From the NCBI GenBank assembly GCA_019426215.1, contig CM033393.1:9768046-9832045 (forward strand): a DNA stretch of 64,000 bases, read 5' to 3'. Every line of letters begins with the position of its first letter. Positions within the stretch are counted from its first letter, which is position 1. This stretch comes from Buddleja alternifolia (lineage: Eukaryota > Streptophyta > Magnoliopsida > Lamiales > Scrophulariaceae). Positions 1-10,885 of this stretch are shown piece after piece. The position numbers and the translations under genes are program-made. Below the pieces are notes generated by a model. It saw only the letters and a program-made list of their open reading frames with translations, searched no databases and had not been told where the DNA came from.

Positions 1-88
1 TAAGGAATGTCAGGAAAGGGACTATTCGAAACTCTGCGTGAGGTACACGCACCTGAATTGTGTCCAACGGACAATTTCCAAGAAACCC

Positions 89-96
89 TATAAATA
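89..96 (+). promoter_or_regulatory. TATA box of SIRE LTR G1
   Basis: TATAAATA follows a tract that is also conserved before the TATA box of the related LTR at 43582. It is the likely U3 core promoter; transcription would start about 30 bp downstream. Inferred from sequence only. Confidence 0.6.
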
Positions 97-217
97 GTTC
101 CCCTCAGCAAATTCAAAGACAGAGAGAGAAGGTGCGAAGAGCCAAAACTTTGCTGAAACAATTTGAGAGAAAAAGCTTCCAAACTCCATAGCCAATTGAA
201 ATTCAAGAAAGTTAATT

Positions 218-515
218 CTTTCAACAAGCAGTATTTTTGTGTAAGAGAAGCTTGTTGAAGAAGATCTTTCTTGAAGCTCCAATATCCTTTAAAGCTTCTC
301 AAATACATTCCAGACAGTCACCCGATATCTCAAACATCTTCCAAGAAGAACCCTAAACTATTATTGAGGTATCCCAAGTTGTTTGAACTTCCCAACATCA
401 GACAAACTTGTTACAATAAACCCTCAATACCTTTCATCTGAGTGAGAAAGATTGTTGACTTTCACAAGCAGTATTTTTGAGTAAGAGAAGCTTGTTGAAG
501 AAGGTCTTTATTGGA
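218..515 (+). repeat. Internal direct repeat in LTR G1
   Basis: A segment of about 58 bp at 218-275 recurs at 459-515 with a few changes, an offset of about 240 bp. Both copies contain the string AAGCAGTATTTTTG followed by TAAGAGAAGCTTGTTGAAG. A second short word, CTGTGTGA(T/C)CAAGGAGCTC, is also repeated nearby (about 525 and 592). This looks like an old tandem duplication inside the R/U5 part of the LTR. Confidence 0.7.
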
Positions 516-1272
516 GCTGAAGTCTGTGTGATCAAGGAGCTCGAGATCTTCTTTCCAGAAGTAGAGGATTGAAGTGGCTTGTAGCAGAAATCTGTGTGAC
601 CAAGGAGCTCAAGTCATCCACATTCATCTCTTCCTGTTTCCCTATTTTGTAGAAGTCTCTGTGTGACTCTTCGAGAATCAATTTAGTGGGTTGCCTCCGA
701 GTGCAAAGGAGAAGAAGGACGTAGCTGGGATTACACCACCCAGTGAACCTTACAAATATCTTGTGTCACTTTATTATTTTAATACTTTGCTCTACATTTG
801 CATATTATCTTGAAAAAGGCTTTAAAACAGTTAAGCGACTATCTTGGTGAAAAAAAGAACGCTAAGTTTTTAAAATAAGCTTCAGCGTTTGACAAAGCGC
901 TGAGCACTTCTAAGCGTTCAAAACAATTTAAAAGGAAAGCAGCTAAAGAAAAAATTTTGTAACGCTAAAACATTTTCAAGAGAAGACTTTAAAATACTTC
1001 CGCTGTGCTAACCCTGATTAAGCGACTGAGACATTACCCTACTTTGGTAATAGTTGAAATCACTAAGTCTAAGTTAACTTTATCAAACCAGTCTTCAAGT
1101 AAGTGACTAGTCAAGCGCTTACACTTGTAAGCGACTAGTCAAGCGATTACTATCCTTAAGCGTTCAAAAGAGATTTTAATACGAAACTTTTTGAAGTCGA
1201 AAAAGACTTCAGGGTCTATTCAACCCCCCCCCTCCTTCTAGACCCTTTTCTTATGCCATTGTGGGACCAACA

Positions 1273-2213
1273 AGTGTTTTATAAACACTCTTCTTCTAGC
1301 ATTATTCTTCCAGTTATGTACGTAGATGACATTATTATTACTGGAAGTGATGCTACGGGAATATTGTCTTTGAAGTCTTTTCTTCACAGCCAATTTCAGA
1401 CGAAGTACTTAGGATCATTGAAGTACTTGTTGGAAGTTTAGATGACAAGAAGCAAGAAAGGCATCTCCTTATCTCAAAGGAAATACGTTCTTGATTTGTT
1501 AACAGTGATAGGAAACTTGGGGACAAAACCATTCAGTACTTTGATGTCACCTAATCTACAACTCACAAAGGAAGGAGATTTTTTTGAAGATCGTGAGAAG
1601 TATTGGAGATTGGTTGGGAAACTGAACTATCTTATAGTTACTCGACCTGATATTGCATATTCAGTTAGTGTTGTAAGTCAATTTATGTCTGATCCAATTG
1701 TTCACCATTGGGCTGCTTTAGAACAGATCTTGTGTTACTTGAAGGGAGTGCCTGGACGGGGTATATTTTACAAGAATCATAGTCACACCCATATAGATTG
1801 TTTTTCTGATGCAGATTGGGCAGGATCTAAAAGTGACTGAAAATCCACTACCGGCTACTGTGTTTTCTTTGCAGGGAATTTGGTTTCATGGAAAAGTAAG
1901 AAACAAAATGTCGTATCTCGCTCTAGTGCAGAATCAGAGTATCAAGTTATAGCTCAGTCTACTTGTGAAATAATGTGGATCTATCAGTTATTATCTGAAA
2001 TTGGTCTTAAAGTCTCAATGCCGGCGAAGCCATCGTGTGATAACCAAGTTGCTTTGCATATTACCTCGAATTCTGTATTTCACAAATGAACTAAACATAT
2101 TGAGATTGATTGTCACTTCGTTCGTGAAAAGCTGCAACAGAATTTAATTTCAACAAGATATGTGAAGACTGGAGAACAACTTGGAGATATTTTCTAAATG
2201 GGGTTCGGGTTGA
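1273..2213 (+). pseudogene. Copia element F: reverse transcriptase C-terminal part and RNase H (broken)
   Basis: One long frame reads through reverse transcriptase and RNase H of a Ty1/copia polyprotein. Visible motifs are YVDDIIITG (RT active-site block), SRPD-like TRPDIAYSV, then RNase H blocks SDADWAGSK, SRSSAESEY, DNQVALHI and TKHIEIDCHFVREKL. The frame is kept but interrupted by stops near 1439, 1838 and 2087; the last two sit where the family has Arg, so they fit CGA to TGA changes. A further frame loss after GDIF at about 2195 removes the end. The 5' part is missing because a SIRE LTR was inserted at 1272/1273. This is the outermost host element of the nest that extends to 28857. Confidence 0.9.
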
Positions 2214-2258
2214 TTATCTTTATAACAATCTGCGCATGATTAACATATATGCTCCAGC

Positions 2259-2332
2259 TTGAGGGGGAGTCTTATAGAATACGAATGTAAATATTCTAAG
2301 GATAGATTTAAGGGAATTAATTGATTCCCTTC
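2259..2332 (+). mobile_element. Copia F: polypurine tract and first half of 3' LTR
   Basis: The purine run TTGAGGGGGAGT at 2259-2270 is the classical copia PPT. It is followed by the beginning of a short LTR (TCTTATAGAATACG, probably a mutated TGTTATAG start). The LTR breaks at 2332 where Athila A starts and resumes at 28775. CCTTC (2328-2332) is repeated at 28770-28774 as the TSD of A. Confidence 0.75.
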
Positions 2333-3488
2333 TGATAGGGTTGAGATTTACGTGATTTGATACTATGATTTTATGTGGTTTAAGCTTAATTATGAGTAAT
2401 TTATGCCACAAATCCATGTAATGAGTTTGATATTTGAGTGCAGGTATAAGTTCTTGCGATTGAGGAAATTAAAGGAGAAAAGCACGTATTCAGTGAAAAC
2501 CAAAGAAGTAGAGTAGAACATTTGAACGTGGAGAAACTTAACGTTCGAACACTGGGAGTAGTTACGCACGAACATGAGATGAGCTTACGCCTGGACTCCC
2601 GGAGGTGTAACGTTCAAACGTTGATGTTGGCAGAACAGTTTTGGAAATTTCAAGTCTAAACCTAAAAGGACTCTTCCAATGCTACACCTATAAATACAAG
2701 ATGCAGGAGCAAAGAAAGGAGAGTTGTTCAGTAGATAGAAGACACGTTAATTAGGGTTAGGGTTTAGTTTAGTTTAGATTTATTCTTGGTTGCTTTTGGA
2801 TCAAGATTACATAGGAGAAGAAAGAAGATCATCTTCTAAAAAAAAAAAGGAGTTCTTTAGATCTAGATAAATTTTGTCTATGAATATTTATATTTTTCTT
2901 TGTATCTTTTCTTTTATAGTTATCAACTGATTTCTCAGATTAAGAAGATACAAAGGCCGTATTGATTTTGAATAATATATTATAGTTATTTGATTCAAGT
3001 TAATTCTATCATTGCTATGTATTATGATTTTTGTGCTTTTATCATCTTCATATGATTAGCTACCACATGTCGAATTATTGCCTAGTTTATCTGTTCGGGG
3101 GAAAGTCAATTAGGGTGCAAAGGAAATCATAATACCTTCTAAGTTAGTTGATGATAGGGATAACTACATACTCCGGATGTTGTTAGCCTATTTTATTTGG
3201 AGGGATAAATCTAAACAAAGTTGGGGATAATTCTAGTGTTTAATGCATGCAGTAGAGATTGCTACAACCAATCTAGTATAGGTTATCATCAGCGAGGGAT
3301 CCGTGTGATAATAATATATATTAAGAAATTTTCCACCATAGCATCATAGTCTAATAATTTGATGAAATAACAATCATATATGAAACTAGTAAATCTGTGC
3401 TAATGTATGAGTCTTAATCGCCTTTGTCGCCATTGTTCTTTTTCTTATTATTAAAATTAAGTTCTGGTTAATTATATTTCTTAGTTTA
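2333..3488 (+). repeat. Athila A 5' LTR, first part
   Basis: It starts TGATAGGGTTGAGATTTACG and aligns along its length with the 3' LTR beginning at 27462. It includes decayed copies of the ACGTTCGAACGT palindrome at about 2517, 2539 and 2608, and a TATAAATA box near 2690. It is cut at 3488 by element B; the last five bases, GTTTA, are repeated at 17440-17444. Confidence 0.9.
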
Positions 3489-4004
3489 TGATAGGTGGGA
3501 GATTTACGTGTTCTAGAGCCTCACATTCATTGTGTTTACATTGGTTTATGCATGATTTATGCCACATATGCGTTTAATTTGTGTGCTTATTAAGTAAAGG
3601 TGAGAAATCATTGCAATCGAGGAAAATTGGACGAAAAAGTAGAATTTCTGAGTACTTAGAGACTGAATTGGACAAATGTTCCTTCTACAAAGTTTTAGAG
3701 TTATGTCTTAGCTTCACGTGACAGCTTGAATCATTGAAAATGGAGATCTGTGGAAAAAGTATGGAGGAAACAATATCACTGCACAGAAGCCCAATTTCTA
3801 CTGTAGCCAACGTTCGGACATGCAATTTCCAATGTTTGAAAGTCAGCCCAGTCAATGCCCAGTCAAACAACTTATGCCATGTCACCACGTTCGAACGTTG
3901 GGTTGATGACGTACGGACGCTGAGGTCGGCTGGACGATTTTTGGCAAGTTTTGATACCTAATTCAACTAGAAGACTTGAGGATCCTCTTCTATAAATACC
4001 TCCT
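3489..4004 (+). repeat. Athila B 5' LTR, first part
   Basis: It starts TGATAGGTGGGAGATTTACG and matches 16011-16527 of the 3' LTR. It holds a good copy of the palindrome (CCACGTTCGAACGTTG at 3885-3900), degenerate copies around 3809 and 3908, and the TATA box CTATAAATAC at about 3990. It is interrupted at 4004 by the start of LTR C, immediately after the TATA box. Confidence 0.9.
3885..3900. promoter_or_regulatory. Palindrome upstream of TATA in LTR B
   Basis: ACGTTCGAACGT is a perfect 12-bp palindrome with three CpGs and lies about 100 bp upstream of the TATA box. The matching place in the 3' LTR (about 16410) reads ACGTTCAAATGT, i.e. decayed by C/T and G/A changes. A regulatory role is inferred from position and recurrence. 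Confidence 0.5.
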
Positions 4005-5450
4005 TGATAGGTGTGAGATTTACATATTTTAGAGCCTCATATTTATGTTATTTACATTGGTTTATGCATGATTTATGTCATACATGCGGTTAATTTGTGT
4101 GCTTATTGAGTAAAGGTAGAAAATCATTGCAATTGAGGAAAACTGGACGGAAATGCAGAATTTCGGAGTATTTAGAGACTGAATTTGAAATATATTTATT
4201 CTACAAAGTTGTATAGCTCTGTCTTAGCATCACGTGGCAACTTGAATCACCCAAATCGGAGGTCTGTGGAGAAAGTTATGAAGGAAACACGATCGCTGCA
4301 CAGAAGGCAAAATGTTTCTGTTTCCAACGTACAGACGTTGGATACTTCACGTTCGGACGTTGGTTCTAACGGGAAAAATAGCAGATTTTTGGAAATTTTC
4401 AATTCTAATTCAAGTTGGAGTCTTCCCCTTCCACCCTTATATATATTAGATCAGTTCTCTAGGGTTAGGAGACGAAATAAACATAGAATAGAGCCCTAAT
4501 GGGGTTTAGACATCGTTTTTACATATTCATGAAGATTTTCAAAAGCCCTTGAAAGTGAAGAAATCAAGAAGCATGGAAGAGATGAAGATCGAAGTTCATC
4601 CATCAAAAATATGAGGGAGTTTCTTAGATTTAGATTTGTTTTTGTCTATGAATATGAATCTTAATTTAAGTTTCTATCTTTTATCTTTTATAATGAATTA
4701 GATTCTTCGAACTAAGGTTATGTTGAGGCTAAATTATGATATTTGAGTTATAAATTGTACTTTTCATATTAATTCTATGATTGCTCTGTGTATTGATTTT
4801 GTGTTTTAATTCCAATATGCTTGATCACCATATGCTTGCTAATTAGCCTAGTTTATTCATTCGGGAGAATATAGATTAGGGTTCAAAGAAATCATCACAT
4901 CATCCAAAAAACATGAGGAATTGCTCCTAGGGATAGGTATAGATTTCCGGGTGCAGTTAGCCGGATTTATCCGGGGAAATTCTAAAACGTGAATGCATGG
5001 CTAATGATTTGATTCTCAAATAGACGTATTTAGAGAACCGTCACTTAGTCATAGGATTATTACAGCCGAAACATCAGGTAGTAATTAATTAAGGAATTTC
5101 CACCAAAGCAACATTAGTCTAATAATATGAAAACGTGATTTTAACCAGAATTAATTAATTTATGCCAGCACATGTGTCTTAGTTGCTCTCTTCCATAGCT
5201 ATTTTGATTTCGACATCTTGTTTCTTGTATCTTGCTTCCATAATATTTGAGTTAATTTTTGTTATAGTTTATTTTATTGCTTTTAAAATCTTTAAATTTT
5301 TAGTTTTAGTTTAATTATTGCTTGTTTTAAATTCAAGAAGTCTAAAATACATGTCTCTGTGGGATCGACAATTCGGACTTAAAAATCCACTTTATTGCTT
5401 CACACGACCAGTCCACTTGCTGTGCAACCACGTGAGGATTTCTCATGTCA
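4005..5450 (+). repeat. Athila C 5' LTR
   Basis: It runs from TGATAGGTGTGAGATTTACA to CTCATGTCA, 1446 bp, and is related to but clearly diverged from LTR B. Its U3 has the palindrome family as CCAACGTACAGACGTTGG (about 4324) and CACGTTCGGACGTTGG (about 4348), upstream of a TATATATA-like box near 4440. Confidence 0.9.
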
Positions 5451-5456
5451 AGTTTT

Positions 5457-5473
5457 TGGCGCCGTTGCCAGGG
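5457..5473 (+). other. Primer-binding site of Athila C (tRNA-Asp type)
   Basis: TGGCGCCGTTGCCAGGG starts 6 bp after the LTR. It matches the complement of the 3' end of plant tRNA-Asp(GUC), the primer known for Athila elements, with one mismatch near the end. Confidence 0.8.
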
Positions 5474-5586
5474 ACTTGTTTTTTAGTTTTTTTTTTATTG
5501 CAAGTATTTAGTTTTGCTCTTTTTTTTTTCTTCTTTCTTTATTGTTGTTTTAACTTTTATTTTTTGTTTATTAATTTTAGGTACCA

Positions 5587-5911
5587 ATGGCGAGATATCG
5601 TCTGTCCCGGACTCTGGAAGAACGAGAATGGGTTCGACAACTCATACACGACTTACAACTCACACTAGATGATTTGGATCAGCCGAAAAATATGAAGTTG
5701 GTACACAAAGCCATTGATGCTTTGTATGAAGGACCGATTAAGGAGGCTCTAATGATCATTGAGGAAATAAAAAATGAGAGGATTTCTGTTAAGGTGTCAA
5801 CACCTCTGCGTCGCACACCTAACGTTCAAGCATCCGCGACATTGGGAAATCTTCCGTTTCTGACCCCGGAGCAACAAGAATGGGTTCTAGGACTCATTCA
5901 GGCTATGCAAC
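5587..5911 (+). pseudogene. Athila C gag N-terminus (truncated)
   Basis: The ORF opens with MARYRLSRTLEEREWVRQL and includes two related blocks, EEREWVRQLIHDLQ and EQQEWVLGLIQAMQ. The second is the same block that begins gag in element B (REWLLNLVQAMQ). A pyrimidine-rich tract ending in TTTTAG lies just before the start codon, like a 3' splice site. The reading frame runs on past 5911 only because it enters LTR B sequence by chance. No capsid or zinc-knuckle region remains. Confidence 0.75.
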
Positions 5912-6556
5912 TCGTTTTAATTCTATTATTGCTTTGTGTGTTAATTTTGCGCTTTTATTCCAATCATATGCCTGAGCACCATATGCTTGCTAATTTGCCT
6001 AGTCTATTCATTCGTGAGAATATAGATTAGGGTTTAAAGGAATTAACATATCATCCAGAAAAATAGTGGAATTGCCCCTAGAGATAGGTAGAGATTCCTG
6101 GGTGTTGTTAGCCGGATTTATCCGGGGAAATTCTAGAACGTAAATGCATGGTTGTTGATTAGATTCTCGAATGGACATATTTGGAGAAGCGTCAATTAGT
6201 CATAGGATTATTACAGCTGAGACATCGGGTAGTAATTAACTAAGGAATTTCCACCAAAGCAATATTAGTCTAATAATTTGAAGAATAAGCCATATATATT
6301 AACGAGTAAATACGGTTGAAGCATGTGTCTTAGTTATTTTATCTCATAAGAATCTTAATCTCATTGTCAAGTCTTGTTTTCAATTTTCCTTTAATTTGTG
6401 TTACAATCGTAATAATTTAATTTCAATTGCTTTAAACTCTGTCAATCTAAAATACGAGTCTCTGTGGGTTCGACATCCCGGACTTAAAAATCCATTTTAT
6501 TACTGCACACGACCAGTTCACTTGTTGTTTAAAACACGCAAGGATTTCTCGTGTCA
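5912..6556 (+). repeat. Athila B 5' LTR, second part
   Basis: It resumes at TCGTTTTAATTCTATTATTG, matching 16782 onward of the 3' LTR, and ends CTCGTGTCA at 6556. Together with 3489-4004 it gives the 5' LTR of B minus about 254 bp. Confidence 0.88.
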
Positions 6557-6561
6557 AGTTT

Positions 6562-6579
6562 TCGGCCTCGTTGTCGGGG
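6562..6579 (+). other. Degenerate primer-binding site of Athila B
   Basis: TCGGCCTCGTTGTCGGGG is a mutated form of TGGCGCCGTTGCCGGGG at the expected place after the 5' LTR. The leader from 6580 to 6732 is T-rich and has no ORF. Confidence 0.7.
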
Positions 6580-6732
6580 GCTTGTTTTGTTTTAGTTTAA
6601 GTTTTTATTGCAATTTATAGCTTTAAATTTCTTTTATTATTTTTATTTATTTATTTTATTTTTATTTTTATTTTCTGGCTTTAGACTTCTGTGGTTTGCT
6701 TCGTTGTTTCGAACAGCTTGATCTTTTGGTGA

Positions 6733-8266
6733 ATGACCCAAGCCTCAGGAGAGGTTTTAGAGGAATTTGATCCCGAGATCGAGCGTACGTTTCGTGCTAA
6801 CTAGAGAAATCGAGCTATGGCTGGACCATTTCCTAATATGGATCTTCTAAAGAACAGGGAATGGTTGCTAAATCTGGTTCAAGCTATGCAACCAGCACCT
6901 CCAGCACCACCACCATCAGTTCGTGGTAATCAGCCGCCCCGTGTGCATACTACACCAGGACCAGTGATTCTTCCAAATTTTGCTACATCGAACTTTCACA
7001 TTCCGTCTCACATGTTCATAATGGTTCAGGCTGAACCGTTTTATGGTGATCCGAGTGACTCACCTCATGACCATCTGGAGCACTTCGAGAATGAGCTACT
7101 TACCATACAATTCCACCCACGAGATTTGGATGCAATCCGCTTAGATTATTCCATTTCTGTTTGAAGGATAAGGGGACCCTGTGGTACAAATCGTTATCCC
7201 CACAATCAATTGAAACGTGGGGTGATCTAGTCGAGGAGTTTCTCAACAAGTTTTTTCCTCCGTCAAGGATTAATGAGCTATGGAGTGAGATTAAAGGATT
7301 TAAGCAAATGCGGGATGAGTCGCTGGCTTCAGCTTGGGCAAGATATAAAGGTCTACTTCAGAAATGCCCCAATCACAACTACACACGGGATGAGAGAGTG
7401 CTACACTTCTACAATGGAGTCCGATCTCGAATTCGACACCGACTCAATGCAGGAGTCGATGGTGATCTTTTGGGTCTTCATAGCAGAATCGTGTGGGCAA
7501 AGCTCGAGCAGATGGCACGGGAGGATGAACTTTACCCTGAAGATGATGATGAGATCCTTCCCCAAACCCGACGAGTTTCCAATGTTTTAGAGGTTGAAGA
7601 AGAGACGCGGTTGGCGATGTGAATTACGTCGAAAATTCAAATAGATCTCAACTAAACTTCCACATACCCGAGAACTTTTCGAAAAGGCCAAATCCGGCAC
7701 AGAATGCACAATCGAGCGTCTACCAAGCACCAAGACCTCTATTCAACAATACTCAACCTCAAAGGCCTGGAAATTTTAGACCGCAAGGTCTAGCTCAGAG
7801 ACCTCCTACTGTCGAAGAAAGATTGAATGATCATATGTAAAAATCGGACGAATCATTCACCGAGATTCGATTGATGCTAAAGGATGTTTCCATGAGTATG
7901 AGAGATATGCAGCATCAACTTGGGCAATTGTCAACGAATGTGGGTGGAAGAGCACCCGGCGCACTGCCGAGCAATATAGAGAAAAACTCGAAAGAGCAGT
8001 GCCAAGCTGTTACTCTAAGGAGTGGCAAAGAAGTGAAGAATACACCCTCCCAGCACCCAACGTCCGAACGTGAAGAGGACAACGTTCAAATGTTGGAAAA
8101 TTTTGAAAAATCGGACACGCTGCATCCAACGTTCGAACGTGACCAGCCTGACGTTCGGGCGTTGATCGGTCAACGTTCGAACGTTAGGAAAGACAACGTT
8201 CGAACGTCAGAGGCAGACAGAGCCCATTCTGAAACTTTAACTCCTCCTTCGTCTAATCCTGTTTAA
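6733..8266 (+). pseudogene. Athila B gag (broken)
   Basis: The start at 6733 gives MTQASGEVLEEF and then a TAG at 6802, after which the frame goes on as RNRAMAGPF. The capsid part is typical retrotransposon gag: YGDPSDSPHDHLEHFENE, then KDKGTLWYKSLSP, TWGDLVEEFLNKFFPPS, and RDERVLHFYNGV. Frameshifts lie near 7160 and 7620 and an in-frame stop at 7838. The C-terminal part (7871-8266) has the Athila-like block LKDVSMSMRDMQHQLGQLS and LRSGKEV, then a linker rich in NVRT and TFER units. Those units are the translation of repeated ACGTTCGAACGT words at 8058-8208. Confidence 0.88.
8058..8208. repeat. Cluster of ACGTTCGAACGT palindromes inside gag-PR linker of B
   Basis: Within 150 bp there are six forms of the motif: about 8058, about 8081, 8128-8140, about 8150, a perfect AACGTTCGAACGTT at 8172-8185, and AACGTTCGAACGTC at 8195-8208. 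The same motif lies in the LTRs and before the env-like ORF. Being both coding and non-coding, it is more easily explained by a DNA- or RNA-level role than by the protein. Confidence 0.8.
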
Positions 8267-8310
8267 ATATGTCTCCCCTTCCCCTTAGCACATAAAAGAA
8301 TAAAAAAGAC

Positions 8311-8965
8311 ATGGATAAGAGTTTTCTTAAGATTTTAGAAATTCTTCGAGAAGTTTGAATTAATATTCCTTTTATTGATGCGATTTTGCAAATGCCCAAT
8401 TACATCCAGTTCTTCAAGGATATTCTCTCCTAAGCAGAAATGGGAAGGGAATGGAACGGTGTGCTTGACTGAAGCATGCTCAGCAGTAGTGTTGAACAAG
8501 TTGCCACAGAAACTCAAGGATCTGGGGAGCCTCACAATTCCTTGCACAATTGGGCAACTCAAATTTGACAGAGTGCTATGTGACTCGGGCGCCAGCATAA
8601 ATCTTCTTCCCTACTCGTTGTTCCGAAAATTGGGTTTGGGAAATCCAAAGCCAACCTCGATGAGCCTCCAATTTGCAGATCGATCAATCAAACAACTGAA
8701 GGGAATCATATAGGATGTAATCATGCAAGTTGACAAGTTTTACTTCCCAGTGGACTTCTTCGTGCTAGAGATGGAAGAAGATGTTAAAGTTCCTCTCATC
8801 CTAGGAAGACCTTTCCTAGCCACAGGTAAAGCTATGATCGACATAGCAAATGGTAAGCTAACTTTGAATGTGGCTGAGGAGAGAGTTACTTTTAACGTAT
8901 ACAAGGTTATGAAGCATGTTGGTGATGATGCGTCATGTTTAAGAATAGATGTCTTTGATTATTGA
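8311..8965 (+). pseudogene. Athila B aspartic protease (broken)
   Basis: The segment begins with the Athila pre-protease block (LKILEILREV, INIPFIDAILQMPNY) and moves to the retropepsin domain. The catalytic motif is present as CDSGASINLLPYSLF, and the flap-to-end region as VPLILGRPFLATGKAMID. A frameshift near 8370 and a TAG at 8711 interrupt it. Retropepsins cleave the gag-pol precursor as dimers; here the catalytic Asp is kept but the ORF is not continuous. After the domain it runs into NVYKVMKH...CLRIDVFD and stops at 8965. Confidence 0.9.
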
Positions 8966-9057
8966 GCACTTTCAGGAAAACATCTCTAATGATCCACTTG
9001 AGGTATGCATAATGAACTCCACGGATGTTGAGTCAGCCAGTGATAGACAACTAGCTG

Positions 9058-10885
9058 TTGTTCAGAGCTTTAGAGAGGCATGCACAATTCCCCACGAAGA
9101 AATATGAGAAGTTGGATAGGCCGTCGTCTAGCCACTCCAAACCATCCATCGAAGAGCCACCAACTCTTGACCTAAAACCTTTACCCTCTCATCTTAAATA
9201 TGTTTATTTAAATGATAATGAAACCTTACCACTCATCATTTCTTCTTCTCTTACAGAGCAACCAGAAGCAAGGTTACTGGAGGTATTGAGAGATCACAAA
9301 AAGGCCTTTGGATGGAAGATTGCTGACATCAAGGGGATCAGCCCAGCCATCTGCATGCACAAGATTTTAATGGAAGAAGGCTCAAAGCCCACTGTATAAC
9401 CACAAAGGAGGTTTAATCCTTAAATTCAGGAAGTGGTGAAGAAAGAGGAAATCAAGCTATTCGATGCCGGCATTATCTTCTCTATCTCTAATAGTCCATG
9501 GGTAAGTCCAACTCAGGTAGTGCCCAAAAAGGGAGGTACGACAGTAATTTGTAATGACAATAATGAGTTAATTCAATCTAGAATTGTCACTGGTTTTAGG
9601 GTCTGCATAGACTATCGAAAATTGAATGAATATACCCGAAAAGACCACTTCCCCCTTCCCTTTGTCGATCAAATGTTAGAAAGATTAGCCAAAAATGAAT
9701 ACTACTGTTTTTTGGATGGGTACTCCGGCTATAATCAAATTACCATAGCACCCGAGGATCAAGAGAAAATTAATTTCACTTGTCCTTATGGCACTTTTGC
9801 TTATAGGTGGTTGCCCTTTGGCTTATGTAATGCTCCTGCTACTTTTCAAAGATGCATGATGGCTATATTTCATGACATGGTCGAGCAATTTCTTGAAATT
9901 TTCATGGATGATTTTTCCGTGTTTGGCTCTACTTATGATAGAAGTTTGCACAATCTAACCCTGATTTTGCAGAGGTGTGAGGAGACTGATCTAGTCTTAA
10001 ATTGGGAAAAGTCCCACTTTATGGTACAAGAGGGAATCGTTCTGGGTCATAAGATCTCCCAAAGGGGATTGAGGTGGATAGAGCGAAAATCGAAGTGATA
10101 GCCAATCTTCTGCCACCCACCACGGTCAAAGCCGTGAGAAGCATTTTGGGACAAGTCGGGTTTTACAGGCGTTTTATTTCTAATTTTTCTAAAATTGCTA
10201 AAACCCTATCTAACTTGACCATGGAAGATCAGTGTTTGACTTTAATGATGCATACATGCAGGCCTTCCTCACCCTGAAGGAGAAATTGATATCAGTACCT
10301 GTGATGTCCACCCCGGATTGGAGTCTTCCATTTGAGTTGATGTGCGATGCGAGTGACACTGCCGTAGGAGCTGTATTGGGTCAAAGGAAGGGTAAAATCT
10401 TTCATACTATTTAATATGCTAGTCGTACCTTAAATGAAGCACAACTCAATTATGCTACGACTGAAAAAGAGCTTTTAGCTGTGATTTTTGCTTTTGACAA
10501 ATTTCACTCCTATCTTGTGCTTAACAAAGTAATAGTATACACTGATCACTTGGCCTTGAAATACTTGCTTGCTAAAAAAGATGCAAAACCTGGACTACTT
10601 AGGTGGATCTTATTACTACAAGAGTTTGACTTAGAAATAAGAGATAAAAAAGGATCTGAAAATGTAGTAGCTGATCACCTCTCTGTGCTAGAGTTAGTGG
10701 ATAAGAAAGTGGATGAAACCTCAATAAGAGATGAATTCCCTGATGAGCAACTTTTTGCTCTTTCTTCTATTTCAATCCCTTGGTATGCTGATTATGCTAA
10801 CTATATAGTTGCTAGAATTTTACCCCCTGATTTAACTTTTCACCAAAGAATGAAGTTTTTAAAAGATGTTAGGCACTATCTCTAG
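9058..10885 (+). pseudogene. Athila B reverse transcriptase and RNase H (broken)
   Basis: A linker (LDLKPLPSHLKYVYL, HKKAFGWKIADIKGI) leads to the RT: RVCIDYRKLNEYTRKDHFPL, FLDGYSGYNQI, FGLCNAPATFQRCM, and the catalytic box FMDDFSVFG (the family YxDD position). The connection region has VRSILGQVGFYRRFI. RNase H shows [38 protein letters not shown] and the end NVVADHLS. In-frame stops lie at about 9397, 9421 and 10412, and frameshifts near 10075 and 10230. The order RT-RNase H-IN is that of Ty3/gypsy. Confidence 0.93.

Larger units (their letters stand above)
1..1272 (+). mobile_element. SIRE-type copia LTR, 3' part (element G1)
   Basis: The last stretch, a run of C followed by TTCTAGACCCTTTTC and ending GGGACCAACA, matches the end of the LTR at 42935-44471, so this is the 3' portion of a second SIRE-type LTR whose start lies before the window. 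It ends in CA at 1272 and runs directly into the reverse transcriptase reading frame of another copia element, so it is an insertion in that gene. It carries a TATA box, an internal 58-bp repeat, and many copies of the word AAGCG(T/A/C), which also recurs in the other SIRE sequences here. The target-site duplication cannot be checked because the left end is off-window. Confidence 0.75.
4005..5911 (+). mobile_element. Truncated Athila element C (LTR + PBS + start of gag)
   Basis: A full LTR (4005-5450) is followed by a PBS and about 320 bp of gag, then the sequence jumps at about 5911/5912 back into LTR B. There is no 3' LTR. LTR B is missing the part equal to 16528-16781 (about 254 bp), so the junction is a deletion that removed most of C and a piece of B's LTR. 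Confidence 0.85.

Noticed and set aside
8058..8208. CRISPR-like array or regular satellite
   Set aside because: Spacing is irregular, copies are palindromic and lie in a coding frame of a plant retroelement.
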